A stretch of 64,000 bases of DNA. Source: Pseudoxanthomonas indica (lineage in GTDB: Bacteria > Pseudomonadota > Gammaproteobacteria > Xanthomonadales > Xanthomonadaceae). Shown here piece after piece: positions 35,525-43,991 of the stretch; the first letter of the stretch is position 1; the number at the start of each line of letters is the position of its first letter. Under the pieces are notes generated by a model. The model was not told where the DNA came from. It saw nothing but the letters and a program-made list of their open reading frames with translations, and did not search any database. The position numbers and the translations under genes are program-made. Location of the stretch: NCBI RefSeq assembly GCF_900167565.1, contig NZ_FUZV01000002.1, positions 744,001 to 808,000 on the forward strand, given 5' to 3'.

Positions 35525-37972
35525 ATGAAACCGCACAGCGTGCAGTCATTCCCCGTTCGTTCCTTACCCACGCGCCCAGGCCGATCCTGGCAGCTTCGCG
35601 TGAGCATGCTGTTGGCATTGCCGCTGCTGGCCTGGTCGGCGGATGCGTGGAGTCAACAGGCTTGTGATGGCCCGATACCCGGTGGTGTCGCCTCCGGCAC
35701 GTTGGCTTTTGCCTGTGGCAACAACGCACAGGCGTCAGGCAACGGCGCCAACGCCATCGGATCGCAGGCGGTGGCGCAGGGGCAGGGCGCCAGTGCGGTG
35801 GGTGGCTGGTTCGACGCCAACAACAATGGCGTGCTCGATCCCGGCGAGACCGTCAACGCGGTGGGCATCGGCGCGACCGCAGTGGGGGCAGGCGCCAACG
35901 CAGGCCAGAATCGCGCCACCGCGCTGGGCGCCGGCAGTGTGGCCACTGCCGACAGCGCCACGGCGCTGGGTACGCAAGCCAGTGCGCAAGCGATCAACAG
36001 CGTGGCGTTGGGCAACAACGCCACGGTCAGCGCGATCGCCAACAACGGCATCGCCATCGGCAATGGCAGCAACAGCAACGGCGATGCCGCTGCGGCGCTG
36101 GGCAACAATGCCGCCGCCACCGGCGTGGGTGCGATGTCGTTCGGCGGCGGATCGATCGCCAACGGCGAGGGCGCCACGGCGTTCGGCCTGAATGCCAACG
36201 CCAGCGGTTTCTCCTCCGTGGCCATCGGCGCGCAGAGCACGGTTTCGGCAGACGCTGGCACGGCCGTGGGGAATTTCGCGCAAGCCACCGGCATTGGCGC
36301 GTCTGCGTTGGGCTACGATGCGCGCGCCACCACGCTCGGAAGTACCGCCATCGGTGGCGGTGCGCGCGGACAAGGCGAAAGCAGCACCGCCCTCGGTGCG
36401 CTGGCCGAAGCCTTGAACACCAACACCATCGCCATCGGCTTCCAGTCCACCGCCGCCGGCACCAACAGCATCGTGATGGGCACCAATGCCGAAGTGACGG
36501 CCGCCGGCGTCAACGGCATCGCCATCGGCAATGGCAGTCGCGCCGACAACCAGGACGCCACCTCGGTCGGCACCGGCGCCGACGCCAATGGCCAGAACAG
36601 CGTGGCAGTCGGCACCAATGCGCAGGCGCTGGGTCCGAACGCGAGTGCGATTGGCGACACCGCAGTCGCGCAGGGCAGCAACTCGGTCGCGCTGGGCAGT
36701 TCGGCGCGCGCCACCGGCAATGTCAGTACCGCACTGGGCCAGAACACGGTCGCCTCCGGTACCCGCAGCGTGGCGCTCGGCCAATCGGCCGATGCCACCG
36801 CCACTGATTCGCTGGCGGTGGGCAACAATGCGCAGGCCACGGCCACCGATGCGGTTTCGCTGGGACGCGCGGCCAACGCGGCGCAGGCGTCGAGCATGGC
36901 GCTGGGCACCACCGCGTCCGCCACGGCGGTGAACTCGGTCGCGTTGGGCGCGGGCTCGCTCGCGGATCGCGCCAACAGCGTGTCGGTGGGTACCGCCGCC
37001 TCGCAGCGGCAGATCATCAACCTCGCCGCCGGCGTGCAGGGCACCGACGCGGTCAACGTGTCCCAGCTCAATCCGCTTGCGCTGGCGCTGGGAGGCGGGT
37101 CCAGTTATGCAGGTGGCATCTTCACCGCGCCGACGTACGTGATCCAGGGCGCCAGCTACACCAATGTCGGTGCGGCGTTTGCTGCGGTGGATACGCAACT
37201 GAGTGTGTTGGGCCAGCGCATCGACGACATCGCGCTCACGCCGGGCCCGCAAGGGCCGGCCGGACCGCAGGGCCCTGCAGGTCCGACGGGTCCGACGGGT
37301 CCGCAGGGCCAGGCCGGCGATGATGGCGCGCAGGGACCGCAGGGACCCCAAGGTCCGCAAGGACCGCAAGGTCCCGGGGGCCCGGGTGGCGGCACCGATG
37401 AGCTGGCGGTGGGTTACGACAATGACCAGCGTCGCCAGATCACCCTGCAAGGGGATGGCGGCTCGCGCATCGGCAACGTCGCCGATGGCGTGCAGGCCGG
37501 CGATGCGGTCAACCGTGGACAATTGGACGCGGCGCGCACCGCCGCCACCAGCAGCGCGCAGCAGTACACCGATGCCCGCGAAACCGAAATCCGCAATGAC
37601 GTCGCCGCCGGTGATGCGGCCACGCTGACCTCGGCCAACGCCTACACCGATGCGCGCTTCCAGCAGGCCGTGGCCGCACCGATGGCGGCCATCGACGACC
37701 TGCGTTCCAACATGGAATGGCGCTTCGAAAAGACCGATCAACGCATCGAACGCCAGGGCGCCATGAACGCCGCCATGCTGACCATGGCCACCAGCACGGC
37801 CGGCGTACGCACGCAGAACCGCGTGGGCGTGGGCGTGGGCATGCAGGGCAGCGAACAGGCGTTGTCGGTGGGCTACCAGCGGGCGATCTCCGATCGCGCC
37901 ACGGTGACCTTCGGCGGTGCGTTCAGCGGTTCGGAAAGCTCGGCCGGCGTCGGTGTGGGCTTTGGTTGGTAG
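35525..37972 (+). CDS. Trimeric autotransporter adhesin (YadA-like) with collagen-like stalk
   Basis: An 815-residue type Vc autotransporter. A long signal peptide (to about residue 44) precedes a head made of ~14-residue YadA/Hep-type repeats with the alternating A[IV]G and NAxA pattern (about 60-500). An EF-hand-like loop [12 protein letters not shown] occurs at residues 97-108. A neck ([17 protein letters not shown]) is followed by a Gly-X-Y collagen-like stretch (about 573-624, [13 protein letters not shown]...), a helical stalk with a second neck ([14 protein letters not shown]) and the YadA anchor ending in VGFGW. It assembles as a trimer and should mediate attachment. Confidence 0.93.
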   Translation: MKPHSVQSFPVRSLPTRPGRSWQLRVSMLLALPLLAWSADAWSQQACDGPIPGGVASGTLAFACGNNAQASGNGANAIGSQAVAQGQGASAVGGWFDANNNGVLDPGETVNAVGIGATAVGAGANAGQNRATALGAGSVATADSATALGTQASAQAINSVALGNNATVSAIANNGIAIGNGSNSNGDAAAALGNNAAATGVGAMSFGGGSIANGEGATAFGLNANASGFSSVAIGAQSTVSADAGTAVGNFAQATGIGASALGYDARATTLGSTAIGGGARGQGESSTALGALAEALNTNTIAIGFQSTAAGTNSIVMGTNAEVTAAGVNGIAIGNGSRADNQDATSVGTGADANGQNSVAVGTNAQALGPNASAIGDTAVAQGSNSVALGSSARATGNVSTALGQNTVASGTRSVALGQSADATATDSLAVGNNAQATATDAVSLGRAANAAQASSMALGTTASATAVNSVALGAGSLADRANSVSVGTAASQRQIINLAAGVQGTDAVNVSQLNPLALALGGGSSYAGGIFTAPTYVIQGASYTNVGAAFAAVDTQLSVLGQRIDDIALTPGPQGPAGPQGPAGPTGPTGPQGQAGDDGAQGPQGPQGPQGPQGPGGPGGGTDELAVGYDNDQRRQITLQGDGGSRIGNVADGVQAGDAVNRGQLDAARTAATSSAQQYTDARETEIRNDVAAGDAATLTSANAYTDARFQQAVAAPMAAIDDLRSNMEWRFEKTDQRIERQGAMNAAMLTMATSTAGVRTQNRVGVGVGMQGSEQALSVGYQRAISDRATVTFGGAFSGSESSAGVGVGFGW
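37243..37395 (+). repeat. Collagen-like Gly-X-Y repeat tract within the adhesin
   Basis: About 16 consecutive Gly-Pro-Gln/Thr/Ala-type triplets with an acidic break (GDDGAQG). In DNA this is a run of related 9-base units (GGTCCGCAAG-like) and could change in number by recombination. Trimeric autotransporters and collagen both need three chains, so the tract can form a triple helix. Confidence 0.85.
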
Positions 37973-38008
37973 TAGGCTGTGCTGGTACCTGCCCACGAGG
38001 AATCCACG

Positions 38009-38413
38009 ATGCGCCCCCACGCGTTGACGTTGTGCCTGTTGTCCATCGCCTTGTTGCCCGCCTGCCAGCGCGCCACCGCGCCCGCGACCGAAACGGCAGC
38101 CGCCCCCGCCAGCCCCACCGCGGCCGCTGCGCCTACCGAGCCGAGCATTCCCGAGCAGCAGGGCGAGGCGACCACGTACCTGTACCAGTGCCAGGAACTG
38201 GCGGTCACCGCCACCTTCCATGGCGAGGGCGATGCGGACCTGAGCTTCAACGGCCGCGTGCTGAAGTTGCCGCATGTGGTGGCGGCGTCCGGCGCACGCT
38301 ATGCCGATGCCGACGGCAACGAGTTCTGGAGCAAGGGCCAGGCCGAGGCCCTGCTCACGCTGGCAGGCGAAGCGCCGCGATCCTGCGCCGGTCCGGGCGC
38401 CAATCCGGCCTGA
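38009..38413 (+). CDS. MliC-like lipoprotein (C-type lysozyme inhibitor family)
   Basis: A 134-residue lipoprotein with lipobox LLPAC (about residues 16-20), an Ala/Thr/Pro-rich spacer, and a domain (about 60-130) with the pattern YLYQCQELAVTATF...DLSFNGR...LPHVVAASGARYADADGNEFWSKG, like MliC/PliC inhibitors, in which a Ser/Lys pair blocks the lysozyme active site. The SGARY and SKGQA segments fit those positions. It may protect against host or predator lysozyme. Its start follows the adhesin stop by only 36 bases. Confidence 0.78.
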   Translation: MRPHALTLCLLSIALLPACQRATAPATETAAAPASPTAAAAPTEPSIPEQQGEATTYLYQCQELAVTATFHGEGDADLSFNGRVLKLPHVVAASGARYADADGNEFWSKGQAEALLTLAGEAPRSCAGPGANPA

Positions 38414-38437
38414 GCCCGCGGCGCGCCACGGCTGCGC

Positions 38438-38464
38438 TAAAGTTCAGCCCGGGCACGCCGATAC
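38438..38464 (+). promoter_or_regulatory. Flagellar sigma-28 (FliA) promoter
   Basis: TAAAGTTC, an 11-base spacer and GCCGATAC match the sigma-28 consensus TAAAGTTT-N11-GCCGATAA at 14 of 16 defined positions with exact spacing. It points at the GGDEF-EAL gene at 38546, giving an RNA start near 38471 and a ~75-base leader. The match is seen directly; use by FliA is inferred. Confidence 0.82.
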
Positions 38465-38468
38465 AGCG

Positions 38469-38504
38469 TCGACATGTCGAGTCCGTCGGCCGGGGAGCCG
38501 ACGG
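38469..38504 (+). promoter_or_regulatory. Palindrome and leader hairpin downstream of the sigma-28 promoter
   Basis: TCGACATGTCGA (38469-38480) is a perfect 12-bp palindrome at the expected transcript start, and CCGTCGGC/GCCGACGG (38483-38504) forms an 8-bp hairpin with a 6-base loop just after it. They may stabilise or regulate the leader. They do not match the GEMM c-di-GMP riboswitch. Confidence 0.5.
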
Positions 38505-38545
38505 CACAGGGAAGTCGTTCCATCCAGGCATCGTAGGGGTGCGAT

Positions 38546-41002
38546 GTGGGCAAGCAGCGGACCAGTGCGGGTTCCGACGGCGCCACCGACAGCGGTGGTC
38601 AGCGCCTGCCCGGGCGCGTGGCCGCGATCATCCTGTTCTCCGCGCTGGGCGCCATGCTCACCGCGACCGTGCTGGAAGTGCAGGCCGGCGCCACCGCCTA
38701 CATCGTCGGCGAGAGCCATTGGTCCAAGGCGCAGCAGATCGCCGTGTCCAGCCTCTACCGCTATGTCAGCCACGGCGACCAGGCCGATCTGGACAGTGCG
38801 CGCGAGGCGCTCAAGGTGCCCCTGGGTGATCGCAAGGCGCGGCTGGCGCTGGATCGCCAGCCCATCGATTACCCGGCGGCCGAGCAGGGCTTCTTGCAGG
38901 GCGGCAACGCGCCGGCCGACATCGGCCGGATGATCCGCATGTACCGCCTGTTTGCACACGCGCCGTTCTTCCGCGATTCCGTGCAGCGCTGGCGCCAGTC
39001 CGATGCCGGCATCCTGTCGCTGGTGGCGCTGGCCGATCATCTGGAGCAGCGCTCTCGGGCCGGCGCGCTGGATGATTTCGACGTCGGCCATTACCAGCGC
39101 CTGCTGCTGGAAACCGATGAGCGCCTGCGTGCGTCGGAGCTGGCGTTCTCGCAGTCGCTGGTGGACGGTTCGCGCTTCCTGCGCATGTCGCTGATGATCC
39201 TCAGTGTGATCGCCTTCTTCGCCCTGGCCTGGTATTCGCTGGCGGTGATGCGGCGCACGCTGTTGCATATCCGTCGCACCGAATCCGAATTCCGCGCCGC
39301 CTTCCACCAGGCCGCGGTGGGCATGCTCAAGCTCGATGGCGAAGGCCGCTTCACCCAGGCCAATGAAGCGCTGGCGCAAATCCTGGCCTGGCCCTTGACC
39401 GAGCTGCGCCGGCAGCGGCTGGGCGACATCCTGCATGCCGAGGATCTGCATTTCGATGTCCACGGTCGAATCGACTGGAAGCGGATCATCGAACCCGGCG
39501 AGCGCCGGCTTCGACGCAGCGACGGCAGCAGCCGCTGGGTGCGCTGGAGTGCGTCGATCATCACCGGCCAGGATCCGGAAGGTTCGCGCGTCTTTGCCGT
39601 GGTGGAAGACGTGTCCGAGGCGCGCGAGCTGGCCAGCGAGATTGCCCACCAGGCAAGCCACGATGATCTGACCGGCCTGATCAACCGCCGCGAGATCGAA
39701 CGCCGGCTCGGCCATGTCACCGCCAACGTACAGCGCGACCGTGCGCATCACTGCCTGTGCTTTGTCGATCTGGATCAGCTCAAGCTGGTCAATGACACCT
39801 GCGGCCACGCCGCCGGCGATCGCTTCCTGCGCCAGTTCGCCAATGGCCTGGGTTCGAGCCTGCGCAGCGAGGATTGGGTCGGCCGCTTGGGCGGCGACGA
39901 ATTCGCCATCTTCCTGGCCGGCGCCGATCTCGAGGTGGCCGAAAAGGTCGCCCAGCGCATCCACACGCGCCTGGCCCAGTCGGCCTTCCACTGGAACGAT
40001 CGCAAGTTCGGCCTGGGCTGCAGCATCGGCATCGTCGAGATCAACGCCGACACCACCGATGCCGACTGGCTGCTGCGCGCCGCCGACACCGCCTGCTACC
40101 TGGCCAAGGAAGAAGGCCGCAACCGCATCCGCTGCTACCGCGAAACCGACGAGGCCTTTGCCCGTCGCCAGACCGAGCTGGACTGGGTGGCGCATATCCA
40201 GTTGGCCATCGCCGAGGATCGCCTGCTGCTGTACGCGCAGCGGATCAAGCCGCTGCGTGGTGAGCCGCGCCTGCAATACGAAGTGCTGGTGCGCATGGTC
40301 GACCACGAAGGGCGGATCTACTCGCCGGGCTACTTCCTGCCGCCGCTGGAACGCTACGGCCAGGCGATGATTCTGGATCGCCATGTGCTGGCCAGCACGC
40401 TGGCCCAGCTCAGTCGCGACACCCGCCATCTGCTCTGCCTGGACCTGTGCCATATCAACGTGTCGGCGCAATCGATAGCGGATCCACAGTTCCGCCGTTT
40501 TGCCGCCGAGCAACTCGATGCGCATCCGGGCGTGGCCAACAAGATCTGCTTCGAGATCACCGAGACCGCGGTGATCGGCAACCTCGGCGATGCCTGCCTC
40601 TTCATCGAGGCGATGCGTGCACGCGGTTGCCGGATTGCGCTGGATGATTTCGGCAGCGGCCTGTCCTCCTTCGCCTACCTGAAGAGCCTGGACGTGGACA
40701 TCCTGAAAATCGACGGCGCCTTCATCCGCGATCTGGGCCAGGACAATGTCGATCTGGCGCTGGTGCGTTCGATGAGCCAGGTGGGACGCGCGCTGGGCAA
40801 GCGCACCATCGCCGAATGGGTCGAGAACGAGGCCGCCCTGGCCAAGCTGGACGAGGTGGGGATCGACTGCGTGCAGGGCTATGCCATCCATGCGCCGGCG
40901 CCGCTGTCCACGCTGATCCGGGAGTGGAAGACCCTGCACCTGGACGTGCACGCGCCGGCGCTGCTGGCCTCGCCCGGTCCCGCGGCCCTGTTGCCCGGCT
41001 GA
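38546..41002 (+). CDS. PAS-GGDEF-EAL c-di-GMP protein under a flagellar-type promoter
   Basis: An 818-residue membrane protein starting with GTG. TM helices at about 25-45 and 215-238 enclose a helical periplasmic region; PAS (about 255-375), GGDEF (about 390-550; RLGGDEFAIF with the inhibitory motif RSED upstream) and EAL (about 560-800) follow. The EAL signature is EVL (YEVLVRM), and NVSAQS, EITET, LDDFGSG, KIDGAF and AEWVEN are intact. Both domains may be active. A near-perfect sigma-28 promoter precedes it, linking it to the flagellar regulon. Confidence 0.92.
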   Translation: MGKQRTSAGSDGATDSGGQRLPGRVAAIILFSALGAMLTATVLEVQAGATAYIVGESHWSKAQQIAVSSLYRYVSHGDQADLDSAREALKVPLGDRKARLALDRQPIDYPAAEQGFLQGGNAPADIGRMIRMYRLFAHAPFFRDSVQRWRQSDAGILSLVALADHLEQRSRAGALDDFDVGHYQRLLLETDERLRASELAFSQSLVDGSRFLRMSLMILSVIAFFALAWYSLAVMRRTLLHIRRTESEFRAAFHQAAVGMLKLDGEGRFTQANEALAQILAWPLTELRRQRLGDILHAEDLHFDVHGRIDWKRIIEPGERRLRRSDGSSRWVRWSASIITGQDPEGSRVFAVVEDVSEARELASEIAHQASHDDLTGLINRREIERRLGHVTANVQRDRAHHCLCFVDLDQLKLVNDTCGHAAGDRFLRQFANGLGSSLRSEDWVGRLGGDEFAIFLAGADLEVAEKVAQRIHTRLAQSAFHWNDRKFGLGCSIGIVEINADTTDADWLLRAADTACYLAKEEGRNRIRCYRETDEAFARRQTELDWVAHIQLAIAEDRLLLYAQRIKPLRGEPRLQYEVLVRMVDHEGRIYSPGYFLPPLERYGQAMILDRHVLASTLAQLSRDTRHLLCLDLCHINVSAQSIADPQFRRFAAEQLDAHPGVANKICFEITETAVIGNLGDACLFIEAMRARGCRIALDDFGSGLSSFAYLKSLDVDILKIDGAFIRDLGQDNVDLALVRSMSQVGRALGKRTIAEWVENEAALAKLDEVGIDCVQGYAIHAPAPLSTLIREWKTLHLDVHAPALLASPGPAALLPG

Positions 41003-41041
41003 TCCGGCCAAAGCGGCGCGCGGATGCCGGATAATGGCGGC

Positions 41042-41761
41042 ATGACGACCCGCCTCAACAAGCACATCGCCGAATCCGGCTTCTGTTCCCGCCGCGAGGC
41101 CGATCGCCTGATTGCCGAGAAGCGGGTCACCGTCAACGGCCAGCCCGCCGGCATGGGCGCGGTGGTGGGCGAGGACGACGAGGTCAAGGTCGACGGCCAG
41201 TCGCTGCGCGCGCGCACGGCCAAGGCGGGCAAGCGCAAGCACGTGTACATCGCGCTCAACAAGCCGGTGGGCGTGACCTGCACCACCGAGAGTTCGGTCA
41301 AGGGGAACATCGTCGACTTCGTCGGCCACGAGCAGCGCATCTTTCCGATCGGCCGGCTGGACAAGGATTCCGAAGGCCTGATCCTGTTGACCAGCAATGG
41401 CGACATCGTCAACCAGATCCTGCGTGCCGAGAACCGCCACGAGAAGGAATACCTGGTGGCGGTCAACAAGCAGGTCACCGATGAATTCCTGCGCGGCATG
41501 GCCCGCGGCGTGCGCATCCACGGGCAGATGACGCTGCCCTGCAAGACCGCGCGGCTGGCCAAGTTCGGCTTCCGCATCGTGCTGACCCAGGGCCTGAACC
41601 GGCAGATCCGCCTGATGTCGGCCGAGTTTGGCTATCGGGTGACCCAACTGCGCCGCGTGCGCATCGACAACCTCAAGCTGGGTGCGCTCAAGCCCGGTCA
41701 GTGGCGCAATCTGACCGACGCCGAACTGCGCGCCCTGTTGCCTGCACATACCGACTGGTAA
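41042..41761 (+). CDS. rluF: 23S rRNA pseudouridine synthase (RluF-like)
   Basis: A 239-residue RNA-modifying enzyme: an S4 domain (about 4-60, TTRLNKHIAESGFCSRREADRL) and a RsuA/RluB/E/F-type catalytic domain with the aspartate in PIGRLDKDSEGLILL. The late segments EKEYLVAV and LTQGLNRQIRLM are typical. RluF makes pseudouridine at position 2604 of 23S rRNA. Length is shorter than E. coli RluF because the C-terminal tail is absent. The gene follows the GGDEF-EAL gene by 39 bases and leads into the GAF-GGDEF gene. Confidence 0.9.
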   Translation: MTTRLNKHIAESGFCSRREADRLIAEKRVTVNGQPAGMGAVVGEDDEVKVDGQSLRARTAKAGKRKHVYIALNKPVGVTCTTESSVKGNIVDFVGHEQRIFPIGRLDKDSEGLILLTSNGDIVNQILRAENRHEKEYLVAVNKQVTDEFLRGMARGVRIHGQMTLPCKTARLAKFGFRIVLTQGLNRQIRLMSAEFGYRVTQLRRVRIDNLKLGALKPGQWRNLTDAELRALLPAHTDW

Positions 41762-41766
41762 CTGCC

Positions 41767-42834
41767 ATGGGAAAACCGCTTCCGCCCGCCAACGAAGAAG
41801 CCCGCCTGGCCGCGCTGCGCAGTTTCGACATCCTCGATTCCGCGCCGGAGCAGGGCTTCGATGATCTGGTGGTGATTGCGGCCGGCATCTGCGCGGTGCC
41901 GATGGCCTCGGTCAGCCTGATCGACCGCGACCGTCAATGGTTCAAGGCGCGGCTGGGGCTGGATGATGCGGAAACGATCCGCGACACCTCCTTCTGCGCG
42001 CATGCGATCCTGACCCCGCAGGCGATTACCGTGGTCAACGACGCCACCCAGGATGCGCGCTTCTCCGACAACCCGCTGGTGATGGACGAGCCGGGCATCC
42101 GCTTCTACGCCGGCGCGCCGCTGGTCAGCCAGGAAGGCTTCGCGCTGGGCACGCTGTGCGTGATCGACAAGCAGCCACGGCAATTGGAACACTTCCAGCT
42201 GCAGGCGCTCGAAGCACTGTCACGCCAGGTCACCCATCTGCTGGAAATGCGCCGGGTCAGCCGCGCGCTGAGCCTGCAACTGCGCGAACGCGAGTGGTAC
42301 GAGCAACAGCTGCAGCACTACCAGCACGAGCTGGAACAACAGAATGCCGACCTGGCCGAGCAGACCCGCACCGATCCCCTGACCGGCCTGCCCAATCGCC
42401 GCGCGTTCTCGGTGGCGTTGGCCACGGCCATCGACAAGGCCATGGCCAGTGGCGATGGCTTTGCGGTGGCGGTGCTGGACGTGGATCACTTCAAGACCGT
42501 CAACGATGTGCATGGCCATGACGAAGGCGATCGCGTGCTGGCGGCCTTGTCGGATCTGCTCAAGGCACAGTTTGCCGGCCGTGGCATGGCCGCGCGCTAT
42601 GGCGGCGAGGAGTTCGTGATCCTGATGCCGGGCACTTCGCTGGAAGAAGCGCGGCTGCTCTGCGAATACGTGCGCGAATCGGTGGGGCTGCTGTCGATGG
42701 GCCTGCCGATTTCGGTGAGCATCGGCCTGACCGGCTTCCGTCGCGGCGACGCGCCGGATGATCTGTTCAAGCGCGCCGATGCGGCGCTGTACGAGGCCAA
42801 GCGCAACGGTCGCGACCGGGTCAGCTGCGGCTGA
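41767..42834 (+). CDS. GAF-GGDEF diguanylate cyclase
   Basis: A 355-residue soluble protein. A GAF domain (about 20-165; SLIDRDRQWFKARLGL, SFCAHAIL, FYAGAPLVSQEGFALGTLCVID) is joined by a coiled-coil helix (about 165-215) to a GGDEF domain with the active motif YGGEEFVIL and TDPLTGLPNRRAF at its start. The product-inhibition RxxD motif is absent five residues before GGEEF, so feedback control may be lost. It starts six bases after rluF. It should make c-di-GMP in response to a GAF ligand. Confidence 0.92.
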   Translation: MGKPLPPANEEARLAALRSFDILDSAPEQGFDDLVVIAAGICAVPMASVSLIDRDRQWFKARLGLDDAETIRDTSFCAHAILTPQAITVVNDATQDARFSDNPLVMDEPGIRFYAGAPLVSQEGFALGTLCVIDKQPRQLEHFQLQALEALSRQVTHLLEMRRVSRALSLQLREREWYEQQLQHYQHELEQQNADLAEQTRTDPLTGLPNRRAFSVALATAIDKAMASGDGFAVAVLDVDHFKTVNDVHGHDEGDRVLAALSDLLKAQFAGRGMAARYGGEEFVILMPGTSLEEARLLCEYVRESVGLLSMGLPISVSIGLTGFRRGDAPDDLFKRADAALYEAKRNGRDRVSCG

Positions 42835-42894
42835 GCGGCTGGCCGCGTCGGCGGCTTGGGGCGGGCGCTTGCGGGGCGGCTTGCGGAAGGGTGA

Positions 42895-43851
42895 TCAATC
42901 CACCAGTTGCTTGGCTTCGGACGTTCCCAGCACTTCCGGATGCTGCACCGGTGCGCCGCGTTTGCGCCGCTCGAGCAGGGGATGCAGGAACACCGCGGCC
43001 AGGATGATCGCCACGCCGGCGTAGAACAGCGGCGTCAGTTCGCGCTGTTCGCCCAGCAGCGGAATCGCCAGCAGGATCGCGTAGACCGGCTCCAGGTTGG
43101 TCACCAGCTGCACGCCGTAGGCGCTCAGATGGCGCAGGGCGACCAGTGACAACGCGAACGGCAGCAGCGTGCACAGCAGCGACAGCGCCAGCAGGTAGGC
43201 GCCGTCGCTGAGGCTGGGCACGATCAGCAGCGGGCCGGCGAACACCGGGAAAATCAACGGCATCAGCGGCGCCAGTGCGGTCAGCAGCAGGGTGCCGGCA
43301 CCCAGTTCCAGCGCGGTGACGGTCAACGGGTCGCCGTGTTCGACCAGCCGCTTGTTCAAAGATCCGAACAGGGCCACCAGCAACGCCGATATCGCGCCCA
43401 CCAGCACGCCCAGGCGCATGTCGTCGGGGACGCCGCCGACCACCAGCGCCACGCCCGGCAACACCGCCACGCCAAAGGCGAGCTCACGCGCCGAGAACGG
43501 GCGACGCGCCAGCCACGGTTCGATGACCGCAGTAAACGCCGGCGCCAGCGCGATGCAGGTGGCGGCCACCGAGGCGTTGGCCAGCTTGATGGCGCCGTAG
43601 AACGTCAGCCAATGCAGCGACACCAGCGCGCCGATACCGGCATAGGCCCAGATCAGGCGTGCCGGCATTGCCCGCAGGCCACGCCACACGCTGGGCAGCA
43701 CGGCCAGCGCCACCACCACCAGCAGCATGCGCCACCACACCAGCGGCAGTGCGGGCAGGGTGATCAGTTTGCCGAGGATGGCGGTGAAGCCCCACAGCAG
43801 GACACAGAAATGGATTTGCAGTTGCGCTTTGGCGTGGGCGGTCATCGGCAT
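42895..43851 (-). CDS. EamA/DMT-superfamily transporter
   Basis: A 318-residue membrane protein with ten hydrophobic helices in two EamA repeats (HFCVLLWGFTAILGKLITLP start; late repeat HLSAYGVQLVTNLEPVYAILLAIPLLGE). The Glu-Pro-Val segment is typical of this family. The start MPMTAHAKAQ at 43851 is chosen from the first charged leader. It is divergent from an MFS transporter gene, about 140 bp apart. The substrate is unknown. Confidence 0.88.
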   Translation of the reverse strand: MPMTAHAKAQLQIHFCVLLWGFTAILGKLITLPALPLVWWRMLLVVVALAVLPSVWRGLRAMPARLIWAYAGIGALVSLHWLTFYGAIKLANASVAATCIALAPAFTAVIEPWLARRPFSARELAFGVAVLPGVALVVGGVPDDMRLGVLVGAISALLVALFGSLNKRLVEHGDPLTVTALELGAGTLLLTALAPLMPLIFPVFAGPLLIVPSLSDGAYLLALSLLCTLLPFALSLVALRHLSAYGVQLVTNLEPVYAILLAIPLLGEQRELTPLFYAGVAIILAAVFLHPLLERRKRGAPVQHPEVLGTSEAKQLVD

Positions 43852-43991
43852 GGGCGCTATTGTGGCGCACCGCGCCGGTCGAGCGAGAGCGATGGGCGAC
43901 ACATTGTTGCGAAGGCGTCCGGCCGGTGATGGACGCTGCGGCCGACGCATGCCAATGTCGCGTCCTTGCACCCGACGACCCGGACCGCCGC

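Noticed and set aside
35700..37400. CRISPR-like regular repeats
   Set aside because: The periodicity comes from protein-coding head and collagen repeats, with no identical direct repeats plus unique spacers and no cas genes.
35735..38275. 846-residue open frame on the - strand over the adhesin
   Set aside because: Mirror of the repetitive adhesin DNA; Arg/His/Gly-rich with no signal or fold. The + strand gene has signal peptide, repeats and a YadA anchor.
38469..38545. c-di-GMP (GEMM) riboswitch in the leader of the GGDEF-EAL gene
   Set aside because: The palindrome and hairpin do not contain the conserved GEMM-I or GEMM-II nucleotides.
38444..41749. 1101-residue open frame on the - strand
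   Set aside because: Antisense to the GGDEF-EAL and rluF genes and typical of high-GC shadow frames.
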